DNA from: Pseudogymnoascus destructans
Taxonomy: Eukaryota; Ascomycota; Leotiomycetes; Thelebolales; Thelebolaceae
Reading direction: 5' to 3'
NCBI RefSeq assembly: GCF_001641265.1
Contig: NW_020167543.1
Coordinates: 1-64,000, forward strand
DNA length: 64,000 nt
Position 1 is the first letter of the stretch, and each line of letters begins with the position of its first letter. Position numbers and translations under genes: made by a program. Below the pieces are notes generated by a model. It was not told the origin of the DNA, ran no database searches, and saw only the letters and a program-made list of their open reading frames with translations. Shown in pieces: positions 43,606-53,530 of the stretch.

Positions 43606-45430
43606 TACGGACGGATCATAATAATCTGATTTACTTCATGAAGAAAGTATCAATCAATAATCGGCAGGCCCACTGGATCGAGTTCCTAGCAGGTTTCGAT
43701 TTTCAGATTGAACATAGGCCTGGCCGCACCAACCCCGTGGACGGTCCGAGTCGCAGACCGGACTACGTCGAAACGCAACATCAAGCATTTGATGGGTTGT
43801 TACCCACGCTCCAGCAAAAGCTGTCCCGTGGTTATAGTGAAGCTGTAGAGAACAGCGAGGGCGATGCGTCGCAAAAGAGTACTCGAATCCGCGCCGTCTT
43901 CGCAAAAGCGGGCGAGCGAACGGTAACCCAAGATATCCTCCACGAAGTGGACAAGTTAAAGCTGCACCCCCGCGAGGGGCACGCAGAGGATACGCAAGCT
44001 TTCCTGCCTCGCTGTCGCGTGATGCGAGAGGCAGCTACAGAAGCACCGTACGAGGAGCCATCCCTTGATCTTCGCAAGCTCATCGTTCAAGTCCAAAGTG
44101 GTGACCCATTCTTGAAGGATCGAGCGTTGCGAATGACAAAGAAGCGTCCACAGACGGAAGGCGTAGAGAGAGAGTGGGCTCTTCATCAGGAAAGCGGAGT
44201 CCTTTCGAGGGAAGGCATCATCCCCTTTCCTCGAGACCCAGCCCTCATTGAAGAGCTCCTCCGAATCCATCATGATGACCCATTAGCAGGTCACTTTGGC
44301 GTGGCGAAGACCACAGAACTGCTTACTCGGAAGTATAAGTGGCCCAAAATGAGGGAGGACGTAAAGGAATACGTTAAGACCTGTCAAATCTGCCAGAAAA
44401 TGGTAGTGAAGCGTCACCGCCCATACGGCGAGTTGCAGCCGCTTCCACAACCAAACGGCCCAGGAGAAGAGATCTCCATGGACTTTATAACAGGCCTCCC
44501 ACCAAGCCTTCACCCGTTGACGAAGAAGGCGTACGATTCCATACTTGTAGTTGTGGATCGATACACAAAGTACGCCTTATATATCGCAACGAATAAGACG
44601 GTGAATGCCAATGATTTGGCAACGCTTATCCTCCGCTACGTTATCACAGAGTTCAGGATTCCAAAGGGAATTGTCTCCGATAGGGGATCTGTATTCACAA
44701 GTAGCTACTGGTCTTGCCTCTGTTATTTCTTAAAGATTCGCCAGCGTTTGAGCACCGCTTTCCACCCGCAGACGGATGGACAAACTGAGCGCCAGAATCA
44801 AACAATCGAACACTACCTTCGGTCGTATTGCACAAGCTCCCAGGATGAGTGGGTAGTACTCCTACCCATCACCCAGTTCTTATATAATAACTCCTTCCAT
44901 TCGACAATTCAAACAACACCTTTCCGGGCATTAAAAGGCTTTGATCCTCATATGCCAGACGTGAGTGTCGCGGACGCCCCTCAAAAGGGGGACGCACTCG
45001 AGCCGTTTGAAAGAATACAGAAGCTCCAGGAGGAAAGGGAAGTGCTGGCGCACCATTGGCTCCGAGCGACGCAGTCGCAGACGAAGCACTATAATCTCAA
45101 AAGGAAGCCAAAGGAATATAGCATGGGGGACCAAGTCCTCCTTTCCACAAAGAACATCAAGCTGCGGAGGCCAAACAGAAAGCTCGCGGAACAGTTCGTA
45201 GGGCCCTTCAAGATCGTAGAGATCATTGGAAAGCAGGCCTATAGGCTAGTTGCCATGGGACATGGGGATTCACCCAACCTTCCATGTGTCATTGCTAGAA
45301 CCACACCACAAGAGGCAGTAAGCTCACGCACAGGTCACGGATAGTAAACACAAGAGTAGAAAAGCCACATAGGGCATCAATTCGCTATTCTAGAACCGGA
45401 GCTCAACTATCTAATGTGGCGCAAGCGTTA

Positions 45431-46561
45431 TCAGGCGGCGACGTCACCATCTTCAACGCCGGAGAAGTCGTCGTTGGAGATGTGGGAGCGAGTGGGGGAG
45501 GGCTCTGGCTGACAGGCCAGCTTGGCCTCCAGCTCTAGGTCGTTGTCATCTTTGCCAGGGAAAGCCTCTGACTCCACCTCGCTATCGGAGCTCTCGTACT
45601 CCTCGCAGGTGGCGACAGCGGGATTGTGCTGGTGCTAAGAGAGGTTAGTTGGAGAACAGGAAGGGAAACGGGAGCGACGCGTACCTTTGCCTGATACATG
45701 TCAGCCTTGAAGCGCGCGACACGCTGAAGTGCCTTGATGTTGTCAGCAACAGAAAGGAGGGCGAGGCCGACGTCGATCTTCTCGGGCTTACTGTCCGCAC
45801 TGAAGGCGCGGCGGCGACGAAGGAGATTCTTGCCACGCTCGACGAACTGGGTGTACTTGGCCTGGCGGGCCTTGAGGATTTGGGAGCGGGCCTTGATGAC
45901 AGGGATAACCATCTCATCCACGTTCCAGGAAGCCATGAATTGCGCGTGCGCAACCATCATGCGATTGAATCTCTTGATCGCAAACTTGGGGATCTAAAAC
46001 AGATTAGGCTGAGGACAATCAAGCGATGCGGGGGATATGCGGAGGACTCACGGGCAAGCAGCGACAGTGTTGATCCGAGCAATACTGGCATCGGGCCATG
46101 CTGTTCGCACGGGTGCATTTCAGCTCCGTCTTGAACTTGAAGACGTTCTTGGAGCAGCGTAGACACATTGGGATGACGGGCTTCTTGCAGGGGGCACGCG
46201 AGGGGCTGAACTCCCCACCAAGAATGGAAGGGTTCGCGGGGCGGTTGAAGCGCTGTGGCGTGCCCATAGCGGGGAAGGCAATCAGGCGACGAGCAGCTCC
46301 TGCTTGGCTTGGGGCACCATCCTCACTTGCGACGGTGGCCGAGCGTGTCTGGCGCGGGGTCGCCTCAGGCGCGGGACGACGGGGAACGAGCTCATCATTG
46401 CCCTCGACAGATGGAAGGACAGCTTTACCCTTCTCCTTGGCCTTGGCAGTGGGCTTGCGGGGGCGAGTCTTCTTGGGGGCGGTGGTCTTTCCACCTGGCT
46501 TGGAGGGGCCAGCGGGAGTGAGCCCGGCTGGGTCCTTGTTGTCACCTTTGCGGGGAGGCAT
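45431..46561 (-). CDS. Antisense gene inside Gypsy B: CLRC-type cysteine-motif protein
   Basis: Three exons (46561-46052, 45993-45685, 45634-45431) with two good introns (GTGAGT...TTTTAG, 58 nt; GTACGC...CTTAG, 50 nt), both phase 0, encode an intact protein of 340 residues. An in-frame ATG at 46582 would add seven. The N-terminal 110 residues are basic, Lys/Pro/Ala-rich (PKKTRPRKPTAKAKEKGK), likely DNA- or RNA-binding. Then comes CLRC-x12-C-x8-CQYC-x6-C, a probable zinc site. Exon 2 is helical (PKFAIKRFNRMMVAHAQFM), and exon 3 is acidic. It lies between integrase and 3' LTR, opposite to gag-pol. A relative sits at the same place in Gypsy A3. I do not recognise a described family; a role in regulating or aiding the element is inference. 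Confidence 0.7.
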
Positions 46562-46894
46562 GGTGGCGGCAGCGAAGTGCAAGAGAGTGTGTACTGTGAA
46601 GCTGTTTGAATTAGAAAAGGTTCAAGAAGACTCAAGGAGTCCACGTACCAAAAACAGAGGAGCTGCGAGGGTGCAGCGTTGTGGTGTGGAAGAGGTTGTG
46701 TTGTATCAAAACAAAAGGAGAAGCGAAGCCAGAAGTGGGAAATTCACCACAGCAAGCCAAAACAACAACAACAACGTGTAGGCGGGTGGGCTCCGCTTAC
46801 CAAGCGTGCCTCGCTCAATAAGCGGCCACCACCACACTTTACAATACGGGCCGAGCAAATCTCGGGATCGGGGGCTCAAAGGGGCTTGAGCCTC
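46562..46894. other. Presumed promoter region of the antisense gene
   Basis: About 330 bp between the antisense start codon and the polypurine tract, with A-rich stretches (AAACAACAACAAC near 46765). No motif is decisive. Confidence 0.4.
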
Positions 46895-46908
46895 AAAGGG
46901 GGGGATAT
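46895..46908 (+). promoter_or_regulatory. Polypurine tract of Gypsy B
   Basis: AAAGGGGGGGATAT ends directly at the 3' LTR start, the position of plus-strand priming in LTR elements. Confidence 0.7.
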
Positions 46909-47123
46909 TGTCACGAACCGAATCACGTGCGGGCAATACTCACGTGCCCTTCAGTGCCAAGACGGAGGCATGTCGGTCCGGACAGGACACGTAGAACTAT
47001 ATAGTAGGAACGCGGACCTTCGGAGGAAGGTCAGCGTTCAGTCTTCGTATCAATAGACCAGGATTCTACGTATATTCCTTCCCGTGACTTCCCACTGCCC
47101 TACTCGCCAAGAAATCCTTTACA
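46909..47123 (+). repeat. 3' LTR of Gypsy B
   Basis: 215 bp from TGTCACGAACCG to CTTTACA. Its last 123 bp match the 5' LTR with only a few differences, suggesting a fairly recent insertion. Confidence 0.9.
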
Positions 47124-47754
47124 GGGCGGGCGTAGGTGGTACTTTTGGCTTCTCTCGGGTTCTGATCGCTAGGTGTGGTAGAGCTGGCTTCCGATTGTTT
47201 ACCTCGAAGAGAAGATGACGACTTCCTCCTTGCAAGCAGGTGATTCATGTTCGCTTCTGGTATCCGATAGGTCTCGTACCGCCTGTCTTCAAAATCTTTG
47301 TTTATACCTTTCCTAGTCTGGTCGTCTTGTTTGGAATATTCCTCAGGCCAGCGACCTTTTCTTCTCCAATAATCAATCGGATTAATGTTGTACTTGCAGG
47401 CCACCACTTGACTAGATTTATCCCCGATAAATGAGCTTGTAACAGATGTTCGCGGTCGTTTTCGAACAGAATTGGATAGTGCGCCACTTAGTGGACTTTC
47501 GGATTCTTGCGGTCGTCTTCGTTTTCGATTCTCAGCTTTTAGAGGTTCCGAGGGGTTCTGTGGTGACCTTGAGTTAGCTGTGCAGGTGTCGTAGAAGAAG
47601 AGGGACATACCTCTTTCACTCTTGGAAATAGAGCTCGATGCGTATTTGTGTCCCCGGGTATGGTTCGTTCCTGGCGGCGTTCTAGATTTTTTAGGCGCGC
47701 ACTCTTGCGATGTGGTCGTCCTTTGTCGATACCTTGAGGTCTCTTTCCTATCAA
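47124..47754 (-). pseudogene. DUF7924-like protein, N-terminal part (split by Gypsy B)
   Basis: Exon 1 (47754-47611, start MIGKRPQGIDKG) and exon 2 (47557-47124) flank a 53-nt intron with GTATGT, branch CTAAC and CAG. Exon 2 contains YNINPIDYWRRKGRWPEEY and MNHLLARRKSSSSLRGKQSE, the N-terminal landmarks of the family whose C-terminal part lies at 37835-38668. The two parts do not meet: a stretch of about 70 residues expected between them is gone. The frame ends inside the LTR. Confidence 0.65.
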
Positions 47755-49534
47755 TGATCAGTTGGAGTACGTTACAAGGACGAAAGATGACTTGCCATAG
47801 TCTTTTGGCACCGAGGGTTGCTGACCAACCCTTTGGACGTTTGGCTTTGCTTCACGAGGGGCCATATCGACTGGAAAGACGAGGGTCAAGACGTGAACTT
47901 ATATTACAGCGGGGTTTCAAATGGCCAAAGATGGGCAAAAGAGTCAGAGGTGCAGGGTAGGAGGCGACGGGTGTTGGTGGGGTGGAAATCGACGGGAACT
48001 AAGCGCGGGCACTATGCTGAATAAGGATTAGTTTGGAAGATGAGGTTATCTGCATGTTGAACAGCGCCCTATATCCAACCACTCTGTAATTGTGAGCATC
48101 TCTGGAATCTGACCTCAGTTGCACGGCAACTTGCGGTATAGGTTTACCTACGGCGGTCTGCTGGAACCGGGAGGTATGAATAGACAACAACTTTATTGCC
48201 ATGCAATGCCAAGCTGTACTGTCGCCAACACTTTAAGACCACGAGTCGCCTTGTCACGTTGTTTTTCCGATCCTCCGTTCGTAGCGCTGTCGCTCTGCTT
48301 CACGTTCCTGTTGCCGTGCTTCTTGTTCCCGAGTTTGTTGTGCTTCTTGTTCCCATTGTTGTGCTGCTTGTTCTCGTTCCCCGTCCTTCGCGACGAAGTC
48401 GTTCAGATTCTTGTTCGCGTCGTTGCGAATTGCCTCGCGGTGCTGTGCTTCCCTGCTGTCGCAGGGCTTCAATCTCCGATAACGTTTTCGAATGCTGAAT
48501 AAAGAGCTGGCTTTGAACCGTCGTTTTCAGCCATACTGACGGAAAACCTAGATAAACGCCACAGTCTTGTGTGTGGGGGCAGTGGCTGGTACGCAAGGCG
48601 GGCTGTGACCGGCTCCATCGCACTCACTCGATCGACTGGGATCACTGGTTGCTGGAGGTGTCAAAGGAAGTGGGATCTGCCTATCCGGCGGTGTCCCATC
48701 AGATGAAGGGACAGTAGAGCCACTGAAGCCACAACTCGGTTTCGGAAAGAGACATATTGTTGAATTGTGATACTGTCAGGCAGGTAAGGATATTTGCCGT
48801 AGTTATATTCAAAGTGGAAGGGAAGGAACACATGGTCGAAGGTGCATCAGGCTGGGCAAAGGGTTAAAGCCAACGTGCATGAGTGGTATTGCATTGTAAT
48901 GCCCATACGACGCATTACCACGACGTAAGGTCCAGTTGCGCCGTAGTTATCGACAATGTAACTGCAGAAAGTGCAAGGCAGACTTGATAGATGGCAATTA
49001 TTGTAGCCTGTCCAGTAAATTTAAGATACATGCATAGTCTGTCTCATCCATGATGCTCGCCGACTCCTGGCGAGAGAACAACAGCACCGTATTGAGGGCA
49101 TCCCGAGCCTCATCCCGTGTTAGCGGTTGAGTCCCCCAGCCCCAGACCGGACAACGGTGCCGCACTATGGATATTCACCTCGACCTCTTCTGAACTCATG
49201 ATTTTGGAGAAGCAGGAGACGGTAAACTGTCAACCCCCCTTCTCCGTTTTAGTGCTCGTCCAATATTGCAAGATTTGCGTTTAGCAGGCTTGGCTAAAGG
49301 AAGGCTTCCGCTTCTATGCCGAAGATTGTTCCTCAGTATTTTCGATATAGTGCTGGGAAATATTGTAATGATGTACGGTTACGCCCGCGCTACATCCCAC
49401 TGAGCCAAAAAGACTACAGTATTCCGGCTCGCCCGGAATACGCGTAACACGCTTTATATACCACATGTACTGTAACGGCGGCACCCGTTACAAATATTTA
49501 GCGATGTCGAGACTCGGCATTAAAGTCATACCTT
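47755..49534. other. Mostly noncoding; Gln/Glu/Arg-rich open segments on the minus strand
   Basis: Around 48254-48640 two minus-strand frames encode coiled-coil-like QEAQQTREQEARQQEREAER and a related RREQESERLRRE stretch, possibly one decayed gene. The rest shows nothing I can assign. Confidence 0.35.
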
Positions 49535-50111
49535 CTATAAACCCCAAACTTGCCTATAATAGAAGTTAGCGAAGTGAAGTAGACTTGATCCTAGCTCTGT
49601 CTTACGTCCTATTTCCGTTTGCTTTACTAACGGGTTGTCTTCATGATATTGTTTTTTCCATTCATCAGAAGTCAAAACTCTCCATTTTGCTTTTGGCAAG
49701 TCGAAAATCGGAAGAGTTTGGGGTATCAGTGGAGTTGGCGGTGAAGTTTCCTCGTTCCACAATGTCTGCTGAGTAGGGTAATCGTTGGGTCTATAAATTT
49801 GCCCTAAAGTTTCCTCGTTCCATAATGTCTGCTGCTGAGTAGGGTAATAGTTGGGTCTGTATATTTGCCCCGAAGCTTCCTCGTGCCACAATGTCTGCGG
49901 TTGAGTAGGGTAATCGTTGGGTCTGTACATTTGCCCTGAAGTTTCCTCGTGCCACAATGTCTGCGGTTGAGTAGGGTAATCGTTGGGTCTGTACATTTGC
50001 CCTGAAGTTTCCTCGTTCCACAATGTCTGTCGAGTAGGGTAATTGTTGGGCCTGTGCGTTTGCCACAAAGGTTCGTTCCATACTCGGTGTTCCACCCACT
50101 CGCTTCGCTCG
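49535..50111 (-). pseudogene. Tandem-repeat protein fragment, cut at its 5' end by pogo-D
   Basis: A minus-strand frame contains five to six copies of a 22-residue unit of the type TLWHEETSGQMYRPNDYPTQ, encoded by a 66-bp minisatellite (about 49740-50085; some units are 63 bp). A unique C-terminus follows (FDLPKAKWRVLTSDEWKKQY ... VWGL, stop at 49535). The frame enters from the pogo-D terminus, so the natural start is lost. I do not recognise the protein. Units stay in frame, which suggests selection until recently. Confidence 0.45.
49740..50085. repeat. Coding minisatellite, 66-bp unit
   Basis: Five to six units containing TTGCCCTGAAGTTTCCTCGT with length variants that are multiples of 3. 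Confidence 0.85.
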
Positions 50112-50113
50112 TA

Positions 50114-50932
50114 GGTGGCGACAGCAAGTTGTGCGTGCGACAGCAAGATGTGCGTACACCGCTATTTTGATATATAGAGAAAATAATAGTATTCTTCATA
50201 ACGTAGTATCTACAATGCCTCAAAATAATGATCCTACTATGATTGCTCGCCTTAATGAGGCCCAACAGTTCTTCTTAAAACAACCAAGTACATATACAAT
50301 TGCTTGGGTTGCAAATGAATTCAATGTCAACCGTGAGACACTCCGACGTCGTATTACGAGTACTACGTCTCCTCAATTACCCCACGGAGGTAGCAATCGA
50401 GTCTTATCTCAATCGAAAGAGACTGCGGTCTGTCAATTCATATACGACCAACTTGAGCGCGGGGTCCCTGCCAACCGATCTATGATACTACGGGCAGTTG
50501 CAGACTTACGACCTGATCGTACAATACCATCACAACGGTGGCTACAACGCTTTCTAAAAGCACACCCCGAATTTCATACAATTCACACGAAGACGTTAAA
50601 TACACATCGGAAGCAAGCACAAAAGAAAGAGGTGTTTGAGGAATTCTTTCTCACATATAACGCCCTTATTACAAAACATAACATTAAGCCATATAATTTA
50701 TGGAATGTTGATGACACAGGCTATATGATTGGGTGTTATAAGTCTACAGCTGTTATTGTACCAATCGGTGTAAAGCAGTGGACTGTTGATAATCCTGAGA
50801 ATCGGCTCTCTGTTACTGTAATTGAGGCAGTAAATGCAAGTGGTGCTGCACTTGCAGAAGCTATCATTATCCCTGGCAAACTTCATATGGATTCATGAGC
50901 CAAATGCTCTCATTATTGTAAATGAGAGCAGG
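50114..50932 (+). mobile_element. pogo-D, 5' part (3' part lost at a Gypsy A LTR)
   Basis: The left end follows a TA at 50112-50113 and carries GCGACAGCAAG twice (50118 and 50137, spacing 19). A transposase starts at 50215. The element stops at 50932, where an LTR begins. Its right TIR is not found in the window. Confidence 0.7.
50215..50932 (+). pseudogene. pogo-D transposase, truncated
   Basis: MPQNNDPTMIARLNEAQQFF opens a psq-like HTH (YTIAWVANEFNVNRETLRRR), then a CENP-B-type region (LERGVPANRSMILRAVADL) and the first catalytic block NLWNVDDTGYMIG. The frame shifts near 50885 (WIHEPNALIIVNES continues in the next frame) and is cut at 50932 before the second and third acidic residues. Confidence 0.8.
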
Positions 50933-51190
50933 TGTAAGGATGCCTTCTCGTCTCTCATTCTAGGGAGTAGACTCTGGGTAGCTGGAGCGTCACGTGTGAT
51001 CATTTGGGTGGGCTAACCGAGTCGGAACCGAGTCGGATGGGTTTCGGGTACTTGAGACAATCAACTCATGGGGTTCCCCGATCATCTTTTTTGTATCCTT
51101 CGTAGTAGACCTATAGGATAGCATCCGTTTAGCCTCCAACTCGCACTCTCATATGCTATTACTGTGAGCTGGGTGCCCTGTCTCCTTACA
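50933..51190 (+). repeat. Gypsy A LTR followed by 35 nt of leader
   Basis: 258 bp from TGTAAGGATGCC to CTCCTTACA, followed by only the first 35 nt of the element leader (51191-51225), where the next LTR begins. It replaces the 3' part of pogo-D. Confidence 0.85.
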
Positions 51191-51225
51191 TTATACAAAA
51201 AATATCACGCCTGCCGGGGACGGCC

Positions 51226-51483
51226 TGTAAGGATGCCTTCTCGTCTCTCATTCTAGGGAGTAGACTCCGGGTAGCCGCGGGGTCACGTGTGATCATTTGG
51301 GTGGCCTAACCGAGTCGGAACCGAGTCGGATGGGTTTCAGATACTTGAGAAAATCGACTGACGGGGGTTCCCCATCATCTTTTTTGTATCCTTCGTAGTA
51401 GACCTATAGGATAGCATCCGTTTAGCCTCCGACTCGCACTCTCATATGCTATTACTGTGAGCTGGGTGCCCTGTGTCATTACA
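51226..51483 (+). repeat. 5' LTR of Gypsy A4
   Basis: 258 bp from TGTAAGGATGCC to GTGTCATTACA, followed by the leader with the self-priming complement ATACAAAAAAGAT. Confidence 0.88.
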
Positions 51484-51773
51484 TTATACAAAAAAGATCA
51501 CGCCTGCCGGGGACGGCCGTACTTAAATAATATCCCACACCGGAACGACTCAGGAGAACTACCGTTACACCATCGACTGCGACTCGGTGATGTTTCGGAG
51601 GAGAGACCTGACGACTTCAAATAGCCGTGATTCCAGAGATCTCATGGACAGCCAGTGGATCAGGGTTTGATTCTTCAGAACAAGCTGGTAAAGTCGCCGA
51701 CGCGTTGGCGCCAAATAGGATACGAGATCCTTAAGAACCCCCTCATAGCACAGAGGAAATTGTGGACAAGAGC

Positions 51774-52023
51774 TGTAATGACACAGGGCACCCAGCTCAC
51801 AGTAATAGCATATGAGAGTGCGAGTCGGAGGCTAAACGGATGCTATCCTATAGGTCTACTACGAAGGATACAAAAAAGATGAAGAGAGGAACCCCCGTTG
51901 AGTCAATTTCCTTAAGTACCCGAAACGGGTCCGACTCGGATAACCTACCCTAATGCTCCCCACGTGACCGTAACCTGCCCGACTCCGATGCTTTCCATCA
52001 CTGAGGGCTTTGGCATCCTTACA
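51774..52023 (-). repeat. 3' LTR of Gypsy A3
   Basis: 250 bp, nearly identical to 59539-59788, which suggests a young insertion. Confidence 0.93.
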
Positions 52024-52036
52024 CTACCCCCCTCTT
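52024..52036 (-). promoter_or_regulatory. Polypurine tract of Gypsy A3
   Basis: The minus strand reads AAGAGGGGGGTAG directly before the 3' LTR. Confidence 0.75.
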
Positions 52037-52703
52037 AAGAGAGTGTTTTGTCCGCGAAACACGTGAGAATTATTTCCGCAACATCTCCGAATGGTATCCG
52101 TGAGAAGATGCGTTCTATTCTGTTTGTAATGGCATCTGTAACAACCCTGTTTATGTGCCATGTCGGGAAGGTGCGTTGTATGTCAGGCTAGAGCTGTGCC
52201 ATACCGACTCCGTTTATTGTGCGGAATCAGAGTTTACTTTGTTCGCTCTGGGGTACATTGGTGGTGGTCCGAGTGCATTCTGAATCGCATCCGCGAAGCG
52301 TTCGAGTTATACTTTGCTTTGTTCGCTCGGGGGTGCATTCCTGGCGGTCCGAGTGGACTCCAAATCGCCTCCGCGAAGCGTTCGGATAAGACTGTCCTAT
52401 GTATGAAAGGAGAAGTGTTCACGCTAACCCGATTTGGAATTCATTGTTGTAAGCCAGACTATGAGTGCGCAGCCATGTCCGCTTCTTCTTTCATCTCCAA
52501 CAACAACGCCAGCGACCACTCCTCCGAGAACTGTAAGTGACCCCTTCTCGTGGATTGTCCAACGGTACACTAATGAATTGGATAGGATACTTCCATCCAC
52601 AACAACGAGTAGGTGATGGGAGCGCGTTGGCACGGGGGTGATAACGTGTGCTGGGCTGACAGGATTCTGCGCAGAATTCCAACCCTTTTTTTTTTTTTTT
52701 TCA
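52037..52703. other. Gypsy A3 3' untranslated region / upstream of the antisense gene
   Basis: It holds two imperfect direct repeats of about 95 bp (around CGCATCCGCGAAGCGTTCG at 52287 and CGCCTCCGCGAAGCGTTCG at 52367), a possible short exon (MSASSFISNNNASDHSSEN, 52475-52532, followed by GTAAGT) and a T17 run at 52686-52701. Confidence 0.5.
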
Positions 52704-53403
52704 ATGCCGATTCCGACTCCCGCGGGAGCTTTGTCGGGCGTGTTCCGTGTCCTTTGCCTGCGCTGCCTTCAGGCCAAAGCTCGTGGCGTCAAGGACCACG
52801 ATTGTGTCTGGTCCCCCGCCTCGTCCAAGTGCGAGTACTGCACGGCGCAGCACTCCACTTGCGTTCTGGTGAGTTCCCTTGTGCTGTTCTGTCTCTGTTG
52901 GCTTTTGCTAACAATTTGCATAGCTTCCCTGGTTCCTCGACGAGGAATACCGTGTCCCTGCTGCCGCCGAAGCAGCAGATCCCTGGGATCCCGCCGCCGT
53001 CGAAGCCGCTGCCGCAGAGGCAAACACGGGTGGCCCTTGTGGCCGCCCAAAGCGTTCCAAAGTTTCACTCGGCCGCCGAGCGCGACTCCTACGAGGAGCT
53101 CCGCGCAACGCGTGCCGCCCTCGAGGCGGGTCTGGCCGTCAGTATCCCCCTGTCCTGTGTGGTTTCAGTGCTGATTCGGTTTAGCAAATCCGGTCGTCAC
53201 TGCGCCGTCTTCGGACGGAGCAGGGGAGCGTGCCGGCTCTTTTGGGGGAAGTGGTGGCTGCCGTGGGCAGGCTTCCTGCCGTCGCTGTCGCTGCGACGGC
53301 TCCGGACCATGCTGGGGGGAGGAAGAAGGGGGGTGGTGAGGGTGGTGAGGGTGAGGGGGATGGGTTTGGGGCCCAGTATGGGGCGGAGGAGGATGGGGCG
53401 TAG
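52704..53403 (+). pseudogene. Antisense gene inside Gypsy A3: CLRC-type cysteine-motif protein, frameshifted
   Basis: Exons 52704-52868, 52924-53137 and 53185-53403 are separated by introns with GTGAGT...TGCTAAC...ATAG (55 nt) and GTCAGT...TTTAG (47 nt). Exon 1 carries CLRC-x12-C-x8-CEYC-x6-C, the same spacing as the Gypsy B antisense gene. Exon 2 starts acidic/Ala-rich and ends in a helix (AAERDSYEELRATRAALEAG) one frame away, so one indel lies near 53035-53075. Exon 3 continues the helix and ends Gly-rich. Upstream exons may exist. It opposes gag-pol and ends toward integrase, as in Gypsy B. Confidence 0.6.
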
Positions 53404-53530
53404 GAGGGAGGAGGCCCTGTGTCGGAGGGGACTCGGACCTGACTCTTTGCGTGGGGTCGCTTCGACCCTTCGTCTCTCTCGGTGGTAGCCGCTTGTTGCG
53501 ACGCCGGTGAGACGTTTGGGAAGGGTGACT

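Larger units (their letters stand above)
39972..45344 (+). pseudogene. Pol polyprotein of Gypsy B, interrupted by pogo-B
   Basis: Entered by -1 frameshift. The protease core is ALVDSGTTANLI (40080-40115), with an in-frame TGA just upstream at 40067-40069. RT has DAKDAYQRM, MPFGLCNAPASF and the catalytic VYLDDVLIYS (41070-41100). RNase H has RLETDGSG and DIELLAIIAAFKHW, then is cut at 41746 by pogo-B and resumes at 43606 with TDHNNL in the same frame. The integrase shows a zinc HHCC domain (HHDDPLAGHFG ... CQICQK) and catalytic segments MDFITGLP, SDRGSVF and ERQNQTIEHYL. After PFKIVEIIGKQAYRL the sequence leaves the family consensus and ends at 45344 without a chromodomain. Confidence 0.88.
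38669..47123 (+). mobile_element. Ty3/Gypsy retrotransposon B, with nested pogo-B and an antisense extra gene
   Basis: Order on the plus strand: truncated 5' LTR, gag, pol (protease, RT, RNase H, integrase), an antisense gene (45431-46561), polypurine tract, 3' LTR. It is 8.5 kb including pogo-B (41747-43605). It is only distantly related to Gypsy A: different LTRs, different gag, no integrase chromodomain. The 5' LTR lacks about 95 bp and the adjoining host gene lacks a segment, so one deletion removed both and no TSD can be read. A TGA in the protease and the pogo insertion disable pol. Confidence 0.9.

Noticed and set aside
51695..51760. TGGATCAGGGTTTGATTC or TTGGCGCCAA in the Gypsy A leader as a tRNA primer-binding site
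   Set aside because: They lie about 170-220 nt from the LTR edge, whereas a primer site abuts the LTR; the self-priming complement fits better.
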